From assembly GCA_035048815.1 (NCBI GenBank), contig JAUCBN010000017.1:10536936-10600935 (forward strand): DNA of 64,000 bases. The letters are read 5' to 3'. The first letter of the stretch is position 1. The number at the start of each line of letters is the position of its first letter. Under the pieces are notes generated by a model that saw nothing but the letters and a program-made list of their open reading frames with translations, was not told where the DNA came from and made no database searches. The stretch is from Abelmoschus esculentus. Taxonomy: Eukaryota; Streptophyta; Magnoliopsida; Malvales; Malvaceae. Below are positions 33,129 to 46,151 of the stretch, piece by piece. Made by a program: the position numbers and the translations under genes.

Positions 33129-34843
33129 TGGTATGTGCACGACCAACCTTAAATTCTGCCATACCCTAAGTCACACAAGTCCACTCAAGGAGTTCTACTT
33201 AGTCCTCTTTATTTATTCAATTCATGTGCTACACTCACTTGCTATCTCATATTATATACGTATAATGTTTATTTCCTTATATTACTATTGATAACTTAGT
33301 AATTGATATTGAACCACATCTTTATCTGGCTTATATTATGCATTTTTAATATTCAACACATGTTTAGTAACATCATACTTATTAGTTTAAGTTATTTCTT
33401 TGCAGGTTATGTTAAACACAGCTTAAGGGACTATTGGCCAGCTCCATTTTAGCTCGAATGCACCATTTGAGCTGAAAACAAAGAATCATTGTTTGAGAAA
33501 CTTACCAGCTTCCGATCAGCACTAAAATGTATAAAACACTCCTAGGCAGCGCAATAAAGCAGATGCTAGCTTCATTCCAGTTCACGAATCTAGAATGAGC
33601 TCAAAACGACAAATGGTGAATTTCAATTAATATGGAATTCGGGTAAGCTCCTACTCACTCTTATGGATTGAGTAGAGTATTATGGCCCTTATGATAAGTT
33701 CACTAAGATAGGGGGTTAGCCATTCAGCTCAAATCTTCACTCAAAGATGGAGAACTTTCAGCTAGCTAGCTCAGCTCAACCCAGCTCAACCTTAGTTCAT
33801 CCAGCGCATCTTAGCTCACCCTACAACCTACAGCTCAACCATGGAAGAACATGTTCCCTCCCCAAGAGACACAACTGACCAATATGGAAGGAAACATGTT
33901 TTGGGCGCCAAAACAAAGAGATAACACTCTTCATTGGATAGATTCATGATGGTCCACTTGTGTGCCGATTTCGAGAAGGATATGAGTAGAATTGTACTTT
34001 GGTGTCTTCATGAAAGTTGTTCCTCAGTCTCTTATCCTTCCACCGCATGTTGAATCTCATCAATCCGAGGTCGGAAACTCAAGATATGTCCAATTTATTG
34101 AAGACTGTGTAGGCTAGAATTTTAAATCGAAAAGTTACAACAATTATTGGGAGGAGACACCATTCAACCGAACGGTTAAAGTGAGAGACGTCACCAATTG
34201 AACAGACACCAAGGCCACTATTCGGCCACCCTTTCAAAGGGAAATGTCCCTTGTCCACACGCTTTCATTTCCTATAAATATGTAGCCATTTTGGCATTTC
34301 AAACAACAACTTTGAATCAGATTATTTAGTTTCTGAGTTAATCTCTCATTCTTTTTCTTTTTAGAACTTTATCGGCATATCAAATCATCTCTTTGAATTG
34401 TGGCATCACCCTCCATCCTTTATACTTTAGGTTTCTGGAATTACATTTCCAAGAGGTATAAGTGCATCTACCACCCTCAGAGTTGCAACTAGATTGGGTT
34501 TATGTACCTATAACATAAGTTCAACCTTTACCCCTTTGAATACTATCATTTCAACACCCCATAATCACCATCCATCTTCCATTTCGTCCACTATTCTTCA
34601 CCAGCCCTTTACATATCCTTTCATATCATTTACATCACTTAAACACCTCTATTTCCTTCCTTAATCAACCATCAACATCCCCTACACCATAACCCCTTCT
34701 TGAGTCATCCTTATCTTATTTCCAACATCTTTTAACATTCTTTTGTTCAGGAAACAAGCGTGATACAAGACTTGGCTTGCATTCTAAGGTCCTGGCAATC
34801 AAAGCTTCTCTCTACAAGCGTCTTGGAGAGTTGGAGCATATCA
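33129..34843 (+). repeat. LTR, family B, complete (copy 2)
   Basis: 1715 bp from TGGTATGTGCAC to GAGCATATCA, followed at once by satellite GAGAGGGG. It contains the AGCTCA-rich block (about 33440-33850), the shared LTR module (about 34030-34120), a TATAAATA box (34273-34280) and a pyrimidine-rich 3' part. This is the reference copy for family B. No gene is seen within it. Confidence 0.85.
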
Positions 34844-35332
34844 GAGAGGGGTATTCCATCACGATATACGCTCTAAGAAAGGGACAATTCATTATGACAT
34901 GCACTCGAAGACAGGGGTCATTGATCATGACATACGCTCAAAGAGAGGGTTCGTCTATCACGGCATACGCACAAAGTGAGGGACCGTTCATTATGACATG
35001 CTCTCGAAGAGAGGGGTCATTTGACCGCGACATACGCTCAAAGAGAGAGATCTTCCATCACGGTATACGCTCTGAGAAAGGGACTGTTCATTATGACATA
35101 CACTCAAAGAGAAGGCTCATTCATCGCGACATACGCTCAAAGAGAATGGTCATCCATCATGGTGTACGCTCTAAGAAAGGGACTATTTGTTATGACATGC
35201 ACTCGAAGAGAGGGGTCATTCATTGCGACATACGCTCAAAGAGAGGAGTTGCCCATCACGGTATACGCTCAAAGAGAGAGATCGTTCACCAAGACATGCA
35301 CTCAAAGATAAGGGTCATTCAAGGGACCGTTC
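34844..35332 (+). repeat. 33-bp/99-bp satellite, array 4 (short)
   Basis: About five units. The sequence of monomer variants (GCACAAAGTGAGGG, ATGCTCTCGAAGAG, GCTCTGAGAAAGGG) is repeated in the same order at 45110-45245 after the copy-3 LTR, so LTR and satellite were duplicated together. Confidence 0.95.
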
Positions 35333-35907
35333 AGCATGTGTCCATGAATAAATGATGCTTGATGTTCATTTAAGCATGTTAGTTCAATTAAGTTCATTAG
35401 TTTAATTAATGCATGATAGTTCACTTAAAGCATGCTAGTTTTCTTATGTTTATAAGTTAATTTAGTGTGTGATTTTATTAATTAAACTAGAACATTCAAT
35501 GTAACTAGTTTCATTAATTAATCTAGCTCATTAAATCTGTTTCATGCATTCACTTTTATTTTTATTGAATAAAGTTGTTATCTAGTGGTTGCTTATATAT
35601 TTCAGCTACGTTATTCTATTGGAGCAAATGGTTGATCATATTCTCAGGAATGACATGGCATTTACATCAATTGAAGTCCCTTGAAGACCCATCAAGGCTG
35701 ATTGGTTACAATGCAATTCAATGGAGCAATTACACCACTTGAATGTTGTTATTTTCAGCAATGGTTTTAACGCTTTCAAGAGAGTCTTTATATCATTTTA
35801 AGGTTGTCAGTTTCAGCAAGAAAGAAAGAGAAGACATGCAATGAAAGCCTTCATTATCACAATTTAAGGGAGAGTAAACACTAGAATTTAAAACAACAGT
35901 TATGGAG
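35333..35907 (+). repeat. CRM LTR interior fragment inside the satellite
   Basis: Parallels 15728-16350 of the CRM 3' LTR (AGCATGTG..CATGAATAAATGATGC, the ATTAATTAA runs, the ACTTGAA/TTTCAGCAA region). It is clearly diverged. It lacks both LTR termini and has satellite on both sides, so it is a leftover from deletion or recombination and not an insertion with its own ends. Confidence 0.8.
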
Positions 35908-37076
35908 AGAACTCGAAGAGAGGGGTCATTCATCGCGACATACGCTCAAAGAGAGGGGTCGTCCATCATGGTAAACACTCTAAGAAAAGGACCATTCACT
36001 GACATGTACTCGAAGAGAGGGGTCATTCATCGTGATATATGCTCAAAGAGAGGGGTTGTTCATCTCGGTATACGCTCTAAGAAAGGGACCATTACTTATG
36101 ACTTGCACTCAAAGAGAGGGGTCAAATATCGTGACATACGCTCAAAGAGAAGTGTCGTCCCTCACGGTATACACTCAAAGAGAGGGACCATTCACCATGA
36201 CATGCACTCGAAGAGAGGGGTCATTCATCACGAAAAACGCTCAAAGAGAGGGGTCGTCAATCACGGTATACGCTCAAAGAGAGGGACTGTTCATCACGAC
36301 AAATGCTCCGAGAGAGGGCTCGTCCATCATGATATACACTCTAAGAAAGGGATCGTTCACTATTACATACAATCAAAGAGGTATACGCTCAAAGAGAGGG
36401 ACCGTTCATTATGACATCACTGGAAGAGAGGGGTTATTAATCATAATATAAGCTCAAAGTGCGGCGGCGTCCATCACGGTATACGCTCAAAGAGAGGGAC
36501 TTTTCCTTATGACATGCACTCGAAGAAAGGGGTCATTCATCGCAACATGCGCTCAAAGAGATTGGTCATCCATCACCATATACGCTCAAAGAGAGACCGT
36601 TCACTATGACATATGCTTGAAGAGAAGGGTCATTTAACGCGACATACGCTCAAGAGAATGGTTGTCCATCATGATATACGCTCTAAGAAATGGACTTTTC
36701 ACCATGACATGCACTCAAAGAGAGGGGTCATTCATCGCAATATACGTTAAAAGAGAGGGGTCATCAATCACGGTATACACTCGAAGAGAAGGATCGTTCA
36801 TTATGACATACTTTTGAAGAGAGGGATCATTCATCGCGAGATACGCTCAAATAGAAGGGTCGTAAATCACGGTATACTCTCTAAGAAAGAGACTGTTCAT
36901 TATGACATGCACTCGAAGAGAGGGATCATTCATAGCGACATACGCTCAAAGAGAGGGGTAGTCCATCAAGGTATACGCTCAAAGAGAGGGACAGTTCATC
37001 TTGACATGCACTCGAAGAGAAGGATCATTCATCACAACATATACTCAAAAAGAGGGGTCATTGATCACGGTATACG
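35908..37076 (+). repeat. 33-bp/99-bp satellite, array 5
   Basis: Same family and orientation. It includes a GTGCGGCGGCG variant near 36458-36470 that recurs near 38197-38210 and, in related form, at 22407 and 38396. It ends in GGTATACG, which is duplicated on the far side of the hAT-type insertion. Confidence 0.96.
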
Positions 37077-38019
37077 TAGACCTAACAAACTTGATCCGAG
37101 AACCGAAAATAAAACTGATTTACCCGAACCGAACAAAATTGATGATTTAGTATGATTCGAAACCCAAACCGAAACCGAAACCGATCCAAATTCTAGAAGA
37201 ACCCGTAACCGATTTCACCCGAACCGAAAGTAACCCGAACCGAAAACAACCCGAAATTAACTTACTAAAACCCGATTTAAACCGAACATCAATTCGATTT
37301 TAACCCGATAATTGAGTCAAAGTGAATGAATAATATATTTTTACTATAGTTTATTTTTTAACAATATGATAAATAATTAAATAATGTGTATTTTATTATC
37401 TTTTTTTATTATGATAATACTAATTAATCACTACGTCTGATAATAATTTAATTTTTTATATTATATTTCCTACTTTAAAAATCAATTTATTTTTTGTTAA
37501 AATTTGGGGCGTTATAAAAATGACCAAAATGTTATTAATGAATCCATGTATTCACAAAAATGACATTATCCCTTATATTACCAATACTGACTTTACTCGA
37601 ATAAAAGCTGAGGCAAAAATTTTCAAAACAATTCCAATATGAAATAAAAATGATATATTTTTACAAGAATATATGATTAATTCTATATATAATATAGATG
37701 ATTACATTTATACTTAAGTCCAACTCAAACCAAATTAACCTGAAAATTCAAAGATTGAATTGACCCGAACTGATCCGAATGACCCGACATGGACCTAACC
37801 CGAAAACTTTCGACCCGATATTGACCCGACCCGAAAACAACAGATCCGATATTGACCCAAATCACCGAACCGATATCTAAACCGAACCAAATTATCATAT
37901 AACCGAATTAAAATCGAAACCGAAACCAGAATCGATCGAAACCGAATCTAAACCAAATGTAAATAAACCCGAAATGAACCAAACTGAAACCAAACCGAAT
38001 GTCCTGTTTTCCACCTCTA
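37077..38019 (-). mobile_element. hAT-type non-autonomous DNA transposon
   Basis: A 943-bp insertion that splits the satellite and is flanked by a perfect 8-bp duplication GGTATACG (37069-37076 and 38020-38027). Its ends are imperfect inverted repeats: TAGACCTAACAAAC at the left and TAGAGGTGGAAAAC read from the right. Eight-base duplications and TAG(A/G)GGTG-type termini are typical of plant hAT-derived elements. The interior has degenerate CCGAACCGAAA runs near both ends (37100-37290 and 37735-38000) and an AT-rich centre. No transposase frame is present. Strand is arbitrary; I give minus because the better terminus reads that way. Confidence 0.82.
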
Positions 38020-41000
38020 GGTATACGCTCGAAGAGAGGGACCGTTCATTATGACATGCACTCGAAGAGAGGGGTCATTCACCGCGACATACTCTCAAAG
38101 AGAGGTGTCGTCCCTCACGGTATACGCTCAAAGAGAGGATCGTTCATTATGACATGCACTCAAAGAGAGGGGTCATTGATCGTGATATATGCTCAAAGTG
38201 CGGCGGCGACCATCACGGTATACGCTCAAAGAGATGGACCATTCGTTATGACATGCAATCGAAGAGAGGGGTCATTCATCGCAACATACACTCAAACAGA
38301 GGTGGAGTCCATCACGGTATAGGCTCAAAGAGAGGGACCGTTCATTATGACATGCACTCGACGAGAGGGTTCATTATCGCAACATACACGCAAAGAGCGG
38401 CAGAGTAAAGCACGGTATACGCTCGAAGAGAGGGATCGTTCCATGCACTCGAAGAGAGGGGTCATTCATCGCGACATACGCTCAAAGAGAGGGGTCTTCC
38501 ATCACCGCATACGCTCAAAGAGAGGAACCGTTTACTATGACATACGCTTGAAGAGAGGGGTCAGTCACCACGACATACGCTCAAAGAGAAGGGTTGTCCA
38601 TCACGGTATAGGCTCTAACAATTGGACCGTTCACCTTGACATGCACTCAAATAGAGGGGTCATTCATCGCAATATACGTTCGACGAGAGGGTTCATCGAT
38701 CACAGTATACACTCAAAGAGAAGGATCGTTCATTATGACATACAATTGAAGAGAGAGGTCATTCATCGCGACATACGATCAAAGAGAAGTGTCGCCCATC
38801 ACGGTATACGCTCTAAGAAAGTGATTGTTCATTATGACATGCACTCGCAGAGAGGGTCATTCATTGCGACATACGCTCAAAGAGAGGGGTCGTCCATCAA
38901 GGTATACACTCAAAGAGAGGGACCTCTCACCATGACATGCACTCGAAGAGAAGGATCATTCATCGCAACATATGCTCAAAAACTCGATTTGAGGGGTCAT
39001 TCATCGCGACATACTCTCAAAGAGAGGGGTCGTCCATCAAGGTATACGCTCAAAGAGAGGGACCTCTCACCATGACATACACTCGAAGAGAAGGGTCATT
39101 CATCGCAACATATGCTCAAAAACTCGATTTGAGGGGTCATTCATCGCGATATACTCTCAAAGAGAGGGGTCGTCCATCACGGTATACGCTCTAAGAAAGG
39201 GACCGTTCATTATGACATGCAGTCGAAGAGAGGGTCATTCATCGCGACATACGCTCAAAAAGAGGGATCGTCCATGACGGTATACACTCAGAGAGAGACC
39301 GTTCATTATGACATGGACTCGAAGAGAGGGGTCATTCATCACGACATACACTTAAAGAGCGGGGTCCATCATCACGATATATGCTCTAAGATAGGTCTCG
39401 TTCATTAGGACATGCACTCGTAGAAAGGGGTCATTCATCGCGATATACGCTTAAAGAGAAGGGTCGTCCATCATGGTATACACTCAAAGAGAGTGACCAT
39501 TCATTATGACATATAACGCTCGAACAAAGGGGTCATTCATCGCGACATATGCTCAAAGTGAGGAACCACCGTTCAATATGACATGCACTCAAAGATAAGG
39601 GCCATTCATCGCCACATATGCTCAAGGATAGGGATCATCTATCACGCAATACGCTCAAAGAGATGGACCATCCATCGTGGAATACACTCTAAGAACGAGA
39701 CCATTCATTATGACATGCACTCGAAGATAGGGGTTATTCATTGCGACATACGCTCAAAGAGAGGGATCGTCCATATTGGTATCCTCTGAAAGAGAGGGAC
39801 TGTTCATTATGTTATACGCTTGAGGAGAGGGGTCATTCACCGCGATATATGCTAGAAGAGAGGGGTCGTCCGTCACGGTATACGCTCTAAGAAAGGAACG
39901 TTTCATTATGACATGCACCCGAAGAAAGGGGTATTTCATCGCGACATACGCTCAAAGAGAATGGTCGTCCATCATGGTATACGCTCTAAGAAAGGGACCG
40001 TTCAACATAACAAGCGCTCAAAAAGAGTGGTCATTCATCACGACATACGCTCAAAGTGAGGGGTCGTCCATCAAGCCATACACTCAAAAAGAGGGACCGT
40101 TCATTAGGACTTGCACTCGAATATAGGGGTCATTCATCGCGGCATACGCTCAAAGAGCGGGGTCGTCCATCATGGCATACGCTCAAAGAGAGGGACTTTT
40201 CATTATGATTTACGCTCAAAGAAAGGGTCATTCACCGTGACATACACTCAAATAGAGGGGTCGTCCATCACGGTATACGCTCTTAGAAAGGGACCGTTCA
40301 TAAGGACATGCACTCGAAGAGAGGGGTCATTCATCGCGACATACGCTGAAAGAGAGGGGTCGTCCATGACGGTTTACGCTCAGAGAGAGGGACCGTTCAT
40401 TATGACATGCACTCGAAGAGAGGGGTCATTCAATGCGACATACGCTCAAAGAGATGGGTCACTCATCTCGACATACGCTCAAAGGGAGGAGTTGTCCATC
40501 ACGGTATACGCTCATAGAGAGGGACCGTTCCCCATGACATGCACTCGAAGAGAGGGGTCATTCATCACGACATACGCTCAATGAGAGGGGTTATCCATCA
40601 TAACATACGCTCAAATAGAGGAATCGTTCATTATAACATACGCTTGAAGAGAGTTGTCATTCACTGCGACATACGCTCAGAGAGAGGGGTCGTCCATCAC
40701 GTTATACACTCTCAGAAAGGGACCGTACATTATGACATGCACTCGAAGAGATGGGTCATTTATCCCGACATACGCTTAAAGAGAGGGGTCGTCCATCATG
40801 GTATACTCTAAAAGAGAAGGACCGTTCATTATGACATATGCTCGAAGAGAGGGGTCATTCACCGCGACATACATTCAAAGAGAGGGTTCATTCATCACGG
40901 TATATGCTCTAAGAAGGGACCGTTCATTATGACATGCACTCGAAGAGAAATATCATTCATCGAGTCATACGCTCAAACAGGGGGGTCTTCCATCATAGTA

Positions 41001-42315
41001 TACACTCAAAGTGAGGGATCATTTATTATGACATGCGAGTATGATAAAGTTCATTCATCGTGACATACGCTCAAAGAGAGGGGTCATCTATCATGACACC
41101 CGCTCACAGAGAGGGACTGTTCATTATGACATATGCTCGGAGAGAGGGGTCATTCACCGCGACATACGCTCAAAGAGAGGGCTCATCGATCACGGTATAC
41201 GCTTTAAGAAAGGCACCATTCATTATGACATGCACTCGAAGAAAGGACTCATTCTTTGCGGCATACGCTCAAAGAGATGGTTCGTTCATGACGTTATACG
41301 CCCAAAGAGAGAGACCGTTCATTATGACATGCACTCGAAGAGAGGGGTCACTCATCGCGACATACGCTCAAAGAGGGGGGTCGTCCATCATGGTATACGC
41401 TCATAAAGAGGGACCGCTCACCATGACATTCACTCGAAGGGAAGGGTCATTCATCGCGACATAGGCTCAAAGAGAGGGTCATCCATCACGATGTACGCTC
41501 AAAGAGAGGGACCGTTCACCTTGACATGCACATGAAGAGATGGGTCATTCATCGCAACATACGCTCAAAGAAATGTGTCATCGGCCAACGTATACGCTCT
41601 ATGAGAAAGACCGTTCATTATGATATGCACTCAAAGAGAGGGGTTATTCATCATGACATACGCTTAAAGAGAGGGGTTGTCCATCAGGGTATACACTCAA
41701 AGAAAGGGACCGTTCATTATGATATGTACTTGAAGAGAGGGGTCATTCATCGTGACATACGCTCAAAGAAAGGGATCGTCCATCACGGACTCTCAAAGAG
41801 AGGGGTTGTTCATTATGATATATGCTCGAAGAGATGGGGGTCATTCACCGTGACATACGCTTAAAGAGCGGGGTTAGTCATCACAGTATACGCTCTAAAA
41901 GGGGCCCATTCATAATGACATGCACTCGAAGATAAGGTTCATTCATCGCGACATACGCTCAAAGAGAGGGGTCATCAATCATGGCACCCGCTCACAGAGA
42001 GGGACCGTTCATTATGACATATGCTCGAAGAGAGGGGTCATTCTCCATGACATATGCTCAAAGAAAGGGACCATTCATTATGACAAACACTCGAAGAGGG
42101 GTCATTCATCATGACATACGCTCAAAGAGAGGGGTCGACCATCATAGTATACGCTCAAAGAGAGGGATCGTTCATTATGACATGCACTCAAAGATAAGGG
42201 TCATTAATCATGACATACGTTCAAAGAGATGGGTCATCTATCACGGCACCTGCTCAAAGATAGGGACCGTTCATTGTGACATGAACTCGAAGAGAGGGGT
42301 CATTCATCGCAGCAC
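38020..42315 (+). repeat. 33-bp/99-bp satellite, array 6
   Basis: Long regular stretch, with textbook A-B-C units at 40320-40560. A near-perfect internal duplication is marked by an unusual AAAACTCGATTTGAGGGG insertion at 38977-38994 and 39118-39135 (141 bp apart). The 40930-41460 block, marked by GACACCCGCTCACAGAG, recurs at 41985-42000 and 51130-51150. Confidence 0.97.
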
Positions 42316-43560
42316 ACCCCGAGTGTAAACACAAGTGAATTGAGTGCCATATTTTTTTCCTTGGATTGATCGTGAGGATTTTGTGTGTGTCAATTGGTGA
42401 GGTCCTTAAACTTTTGTTTCATTTATTCATACTAACAATATGTCAAAACACTCAAATGAAAACAATCGGGAAGAACGACCAGCCCAAAACCTCTAAACAC
42501 AAGCTCTAATAAGGGAATTGCAAAAGCTCTTACGTGCTGAGTTAGAACCAATTCATGAGCGGATGGACCGTATTGAGGAGTCTAGTGAAGGACGTCCAAG
42601 GGGCCAAGATGGATAGAATCATAGAAGGCATCCCATGCAACATGAGATTGAAGAGAGTGAATGAGAAGATGTCATTTCTGTTCGGAACAATGCAAGGAAC
42701 CATCACCAATTGGATGACAATTTTGAGAGCATCCGAGTTAACATCCCTCATTTTCAAGGAAAATCAGACCTGGAGGCATATTTGGACTGGAAAAGCAAGG
42801 TGGAGCATATCTTTGAATGCCATAACTATTCCGAGCAAAAGAAGGTGCGCATGGCTGCCTTAGAATTTATTGAATACGCATTTGTATGGTGGGATCAACT
42901 AAGATCAACAAGGAGAAGCAATGGTGAACGACCTATCAATACTTGGAGAGAAATGAAAGCTATTCTGAAGAAACGTTATGTGCCTACTCATTATCACCGT
43001 GATCTCTATTATAAGTTGCAGAATCTTAAACAAGGAAGTAGAAGCATGGAAGACTACTTCAAAGAGATGGAGATAGCCATGATTCGAGTAAGTGTGGATG
43101 AAGACCGTGAAGCCACCATGGCAAGGTTCTTGTCCGGATTTAATAAAGAGATTGCTGATGTAGTGGAATTACAACACTACATTGAAATTGAGGACATGGT
43201 GCATATGGCTATCAAAATTGAGAGGCAACAATGCAAGAGATCATCTTCTAGAGTTGGTACTAATGCAGCCCCTAAATGGAGTCCAAACACACCTCGGAGA
43301 AATACTCCTTTACAAGGCAAAGAATAGGCTGAAACGTCCAAAACCAAGCCTATGGTGGAGAATGTTCGAGGAAAGCAAAAAGAAGTGTCCACATGATCCC
43401 GAGAGATCAAATGTTTCAAGTGCTTAGGGCATGGACATATTGCTAGCCAATGTCCAAATAAAAACACTATGTTGTTGCTGGAAAATGGAGAGATTGCATC
43501 GGATAATGAGGAAGAAATTTTGGAAGAATCTGAGAAAGAGGAGAAGAAGAATTCACCCCT
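42316..43560 (+). pseudogene. Leader and gag remnant of the gag-only CRM relative, copy 3
   Basis: Begins in the element leader (CCCCGAGTGTAAACAC, like 10989 of the full element); the 5' LTR and PBS are missing. Gag starts at ATG 42440 (MSKHSNENNREERPAQNL) with a stop near 42497 and a frame change before 42700. An open frame of 205 codons follows at 42710-43327: FECHNYSEQKK, VWWDQLRS, PTHYHRDLYYKLQNL and DREATMARFLSGF. A stop at 43325-43327 and another near 43395 precede the zinc knuckle CFKCLGHGHIASQC (43412-43453). This is the most complete gag of this subfamily here, but it is broken. Confidence 0.87.
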
Positions 43561-43578
43561 GCAGTTGAAGGACAACTT

Positions 43579-44337
43579 ATGGTTGTTAAAAGGCTTTTAA
43601 ACACCCAAATGGCAGAAGAAGAGGAGCAACGAGAGAACATATTTAACACTAGGTGTTATATTAACAACAAAGTGTTTTTTATGATAATCGATGGTGGAAA
43701 TTGCACCAACTTGACCAGCACTCTTATGGTGGATAAACTCGGCCTCAAAACTTTAAAGCATCCAACCCCATATAAACTCCAATGGCTCAATGATTCGGGG
43801 GAATTAAAGGTCACCAAACAGGTTCTTGTCCCTTTCACTATTGGTTCATATAAGGATGAGGTTTTATGCAACGTAGTTCCTATGCACGCAATTCTCATTT
43901 TACTAGGGAGGCCATCGCAATATGATCGAAGAACGATGCATGATTGTTACACCAATCAGTTCATCTTCAGCATGGAGGCAAGAAGATAGTGCTCACACCT
44001 ATGACGCCAAAACAAGTGCAAAGTGACAAGATTTTGATGAAACAATGTGTGGAGGCTTGGAAACAAGAGAAGATCCAAACCAAGCTTAAAGAAGGAAGAC
44101 CTAAGGAAGAAAAGGCGTCCGGCAGCATCAAGTTGATTAGGGAATGTCTTTGAGACACCCCATGATCACTCTTGAATTTTCTAACCCAAAAGAAGCCAAA
44201 AAGTTCCGATTTTCTTTTCAAAAAATCAAGGCGTTAGAAGGCCATGCACGGAAAAATCTTGTTATTCCCAATGCTAAGGGAGATTCCAACACTAAGGGGT
44301 TCGATTTGAGGACAAATAGCCCAAAAGAAGGAGGGGA
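43579..44337 (+). pseudogene. Protease remnant, pol deletion and polypurine tract, copy 3
   Basis: Protease frame with the active-site loop IIDGGNCTN (Asp codon 43690-43692) and KLQWLNDSGELKVTKQV. It shifts frame near 43970 (one base lost in the HGGKK region relative to copy 1) and continues at 43944-44153 with the TPKQVQSDKILMKQ linker. Remnant codons GFDLRTNSPKEGGDD and the polypurine tract follow, ending at 44337. As in copies 1 and 2, no RT, RNase H or integrase is present. Confidence 0.85.
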
Positions 44338-45006
44338 TGATATGTGCACACCCAACCTTAATTCTGCCCGTACCCTAAGTCACACAAGTCCAATCAGGGA
44401 GTTCTACTTAATCCTCTTTATTTATTTAATTCATGTGCTACACTCGCTTGCTATCTCATATTATATACCTATAATGTTTATTTCCTTATATTACTATTGA
44501 TAACTTAGTAATTGGTATTGAACCACAGCTTTATCTAGCTTATATTATGCATTATTAATATTCAACACATGTTTAGTAACATCATACTTTTTAGTTTAAG
44601 TTGTTTATTTGCAGGTTATGTTAAACACTGCTTAAGGGACTATTGGCCAGCTCTGTTTTAGCTCGAATGTACCATTTGAGCTCAAAACAAAGAATCGTTG
44701 TTTGAGACACTTACCAGCTTCCGATCAGCACTAAAATGTACCAAACACTGCTAGGCAGCGCAATGAAGCGGATGCTAGCTTCATTCCAGTTTACGAATCC
44801 AGAGTGAGCTCAATTTCCTTCATCTCATTTACATTACTTAAACACCTCTATTTCCTTCCTTAATCAACCATCAACATCCCCTACACCATAGCCCCTTCTT
44901 GAATCATCCTAATCTTATTTCTAGCATCTTTTAACATTCTTTTGTTCAGGAAACAAGCGTGATACAAGGCTTGCTTGCATTCTAAGGTCCGGACAATCAA
45001 AGCTTG
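44338..45006 (+). repeat. LTR, family B, internally deleted (copy 3)
   Basis: Begins TGATATGTGCACACCC. The first ~470 bp match 33129-33605. At about 44812-44818 the sequence jumps to the equivalent of 34625, removing roughly 1 kb that includes the shared module and TATA box. It stops at AATCAAAGCTT near 45004, some 35 bp short of the LTR end, where satellite begins. Confidence 0.8.
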
Positions 45007-45753
45007 GGTATTTCATCATGATATACTCTCTGAGAAAGGGAACATTCATTATGACATGCACTCGAAGAGAGGGGTCATTCATCGTGAAATATGCTCAAAG
45101 AGAGGGGTCGTATATCACGGCATATGCACAAAGTGAGGGACCGTTCATTATGACATGCTCTCGAAGAGAGGGGTCATTCACTGCGACATACGCTCAAAGA
45201 GAGGGGTCTTCCATCACGATATACGCTCTGAGAAAGGGACTGTTCATTATGACATACACTCGAAGAGAGGGCTCATTCATCGCGACATACACTCAAAGAG
45301 AATGGACATCCATCACAGTGTACGCTCTAAGATAGGTACTATTTGTTATGACATGCAATCGAAGATAGGGGTAATTCATTGCGACATACGCTCAAAGAGA
45401 GTAGTTGTCCGTCACGGTATACGCTCAAAGAGAGTAGTTGTCCATCACGGTATACGCTCAAAGAGAGGGATGTTCACCAAGACATGCACTCAAAGATAGG
45501 GGTCATTCATCAGGATTGTGCTCAATGAGAGGGGTCGTTCATCACGCCATACGCTTAAAGAGAGGGACCATTCATTATGACATACGCTTGAAGAGAGGTG
45601 TCATTCACCGCAACATACGCTCAGAGAGAGGGTCGTCCATCACGGTATACACTAAGAAAGGGACCGTGCATTATGACATGCACTCGAAGAGAGGGGTCAT
45701 TCATCGCAAGGTACACTCAAAGAGAGGGGTCATCGATCACGGTATACGCTCAA
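45007..45753 (+). repeat. 33-bp/99-bp satellite, array 7
   Basis: Same orientation. Its first ~500 bp match array 4 variant by variant. It ends CGCTCAA where a CRM LTR stub starts. Confidence 0.95.
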
Positions 45754-45861
45754 TGATATGATCACAACCAACAATGAATCAGAAGAATTTCCTATTGGAC
45801 CAATGACTCGTGCTAAAACCCAGAAATTCCTAGAGGACATGGGAAATCTATTTATTCAAGG
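45754..45861 (+). repeat. CRM LTR 5' stub
   Basis: 108 bp starting TGATATGATCACAACC, matching the first ~108 bp of the CRM LTRs at 8815 and 15517, including the codons for FPIG and the tail KTQKFLEDMG. It is cut where LINE sequence begins. Confidence 0.82.
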
Positions 45862-46151
45862 TTATTAGAATTGTTGGGCTGATAACCTGGAAGTCTCTTC
45901 TCGGATTAGAGAGATTTGGTCTAACCCATCCAGCACGACAATTGTTAAACTTCATGAAATTGGTAGTTTTCTAGAATCTTGGCAAACAAACAAACGTATC
46001 AAGTCATATGAACATATTAACCAGTTAACTGACTTTATAAATATGTACCTCAAGCGACAACTTTCAGATGCTGATATCAATAATTTTATATCTACCAAAA
46101 ATGAGCTTGATAGCCTGCTTAATGCGAAAGAAATCTATTGGGCACACCGCG

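Noticed and set aside
37077..38019. CCGAACC-rich insert as a telomere-like or simple-sequence repeat
   Set aside because: The repeat is too degenerate, and the 8-bp duplication with inverted termini identifies a transposon insertion.
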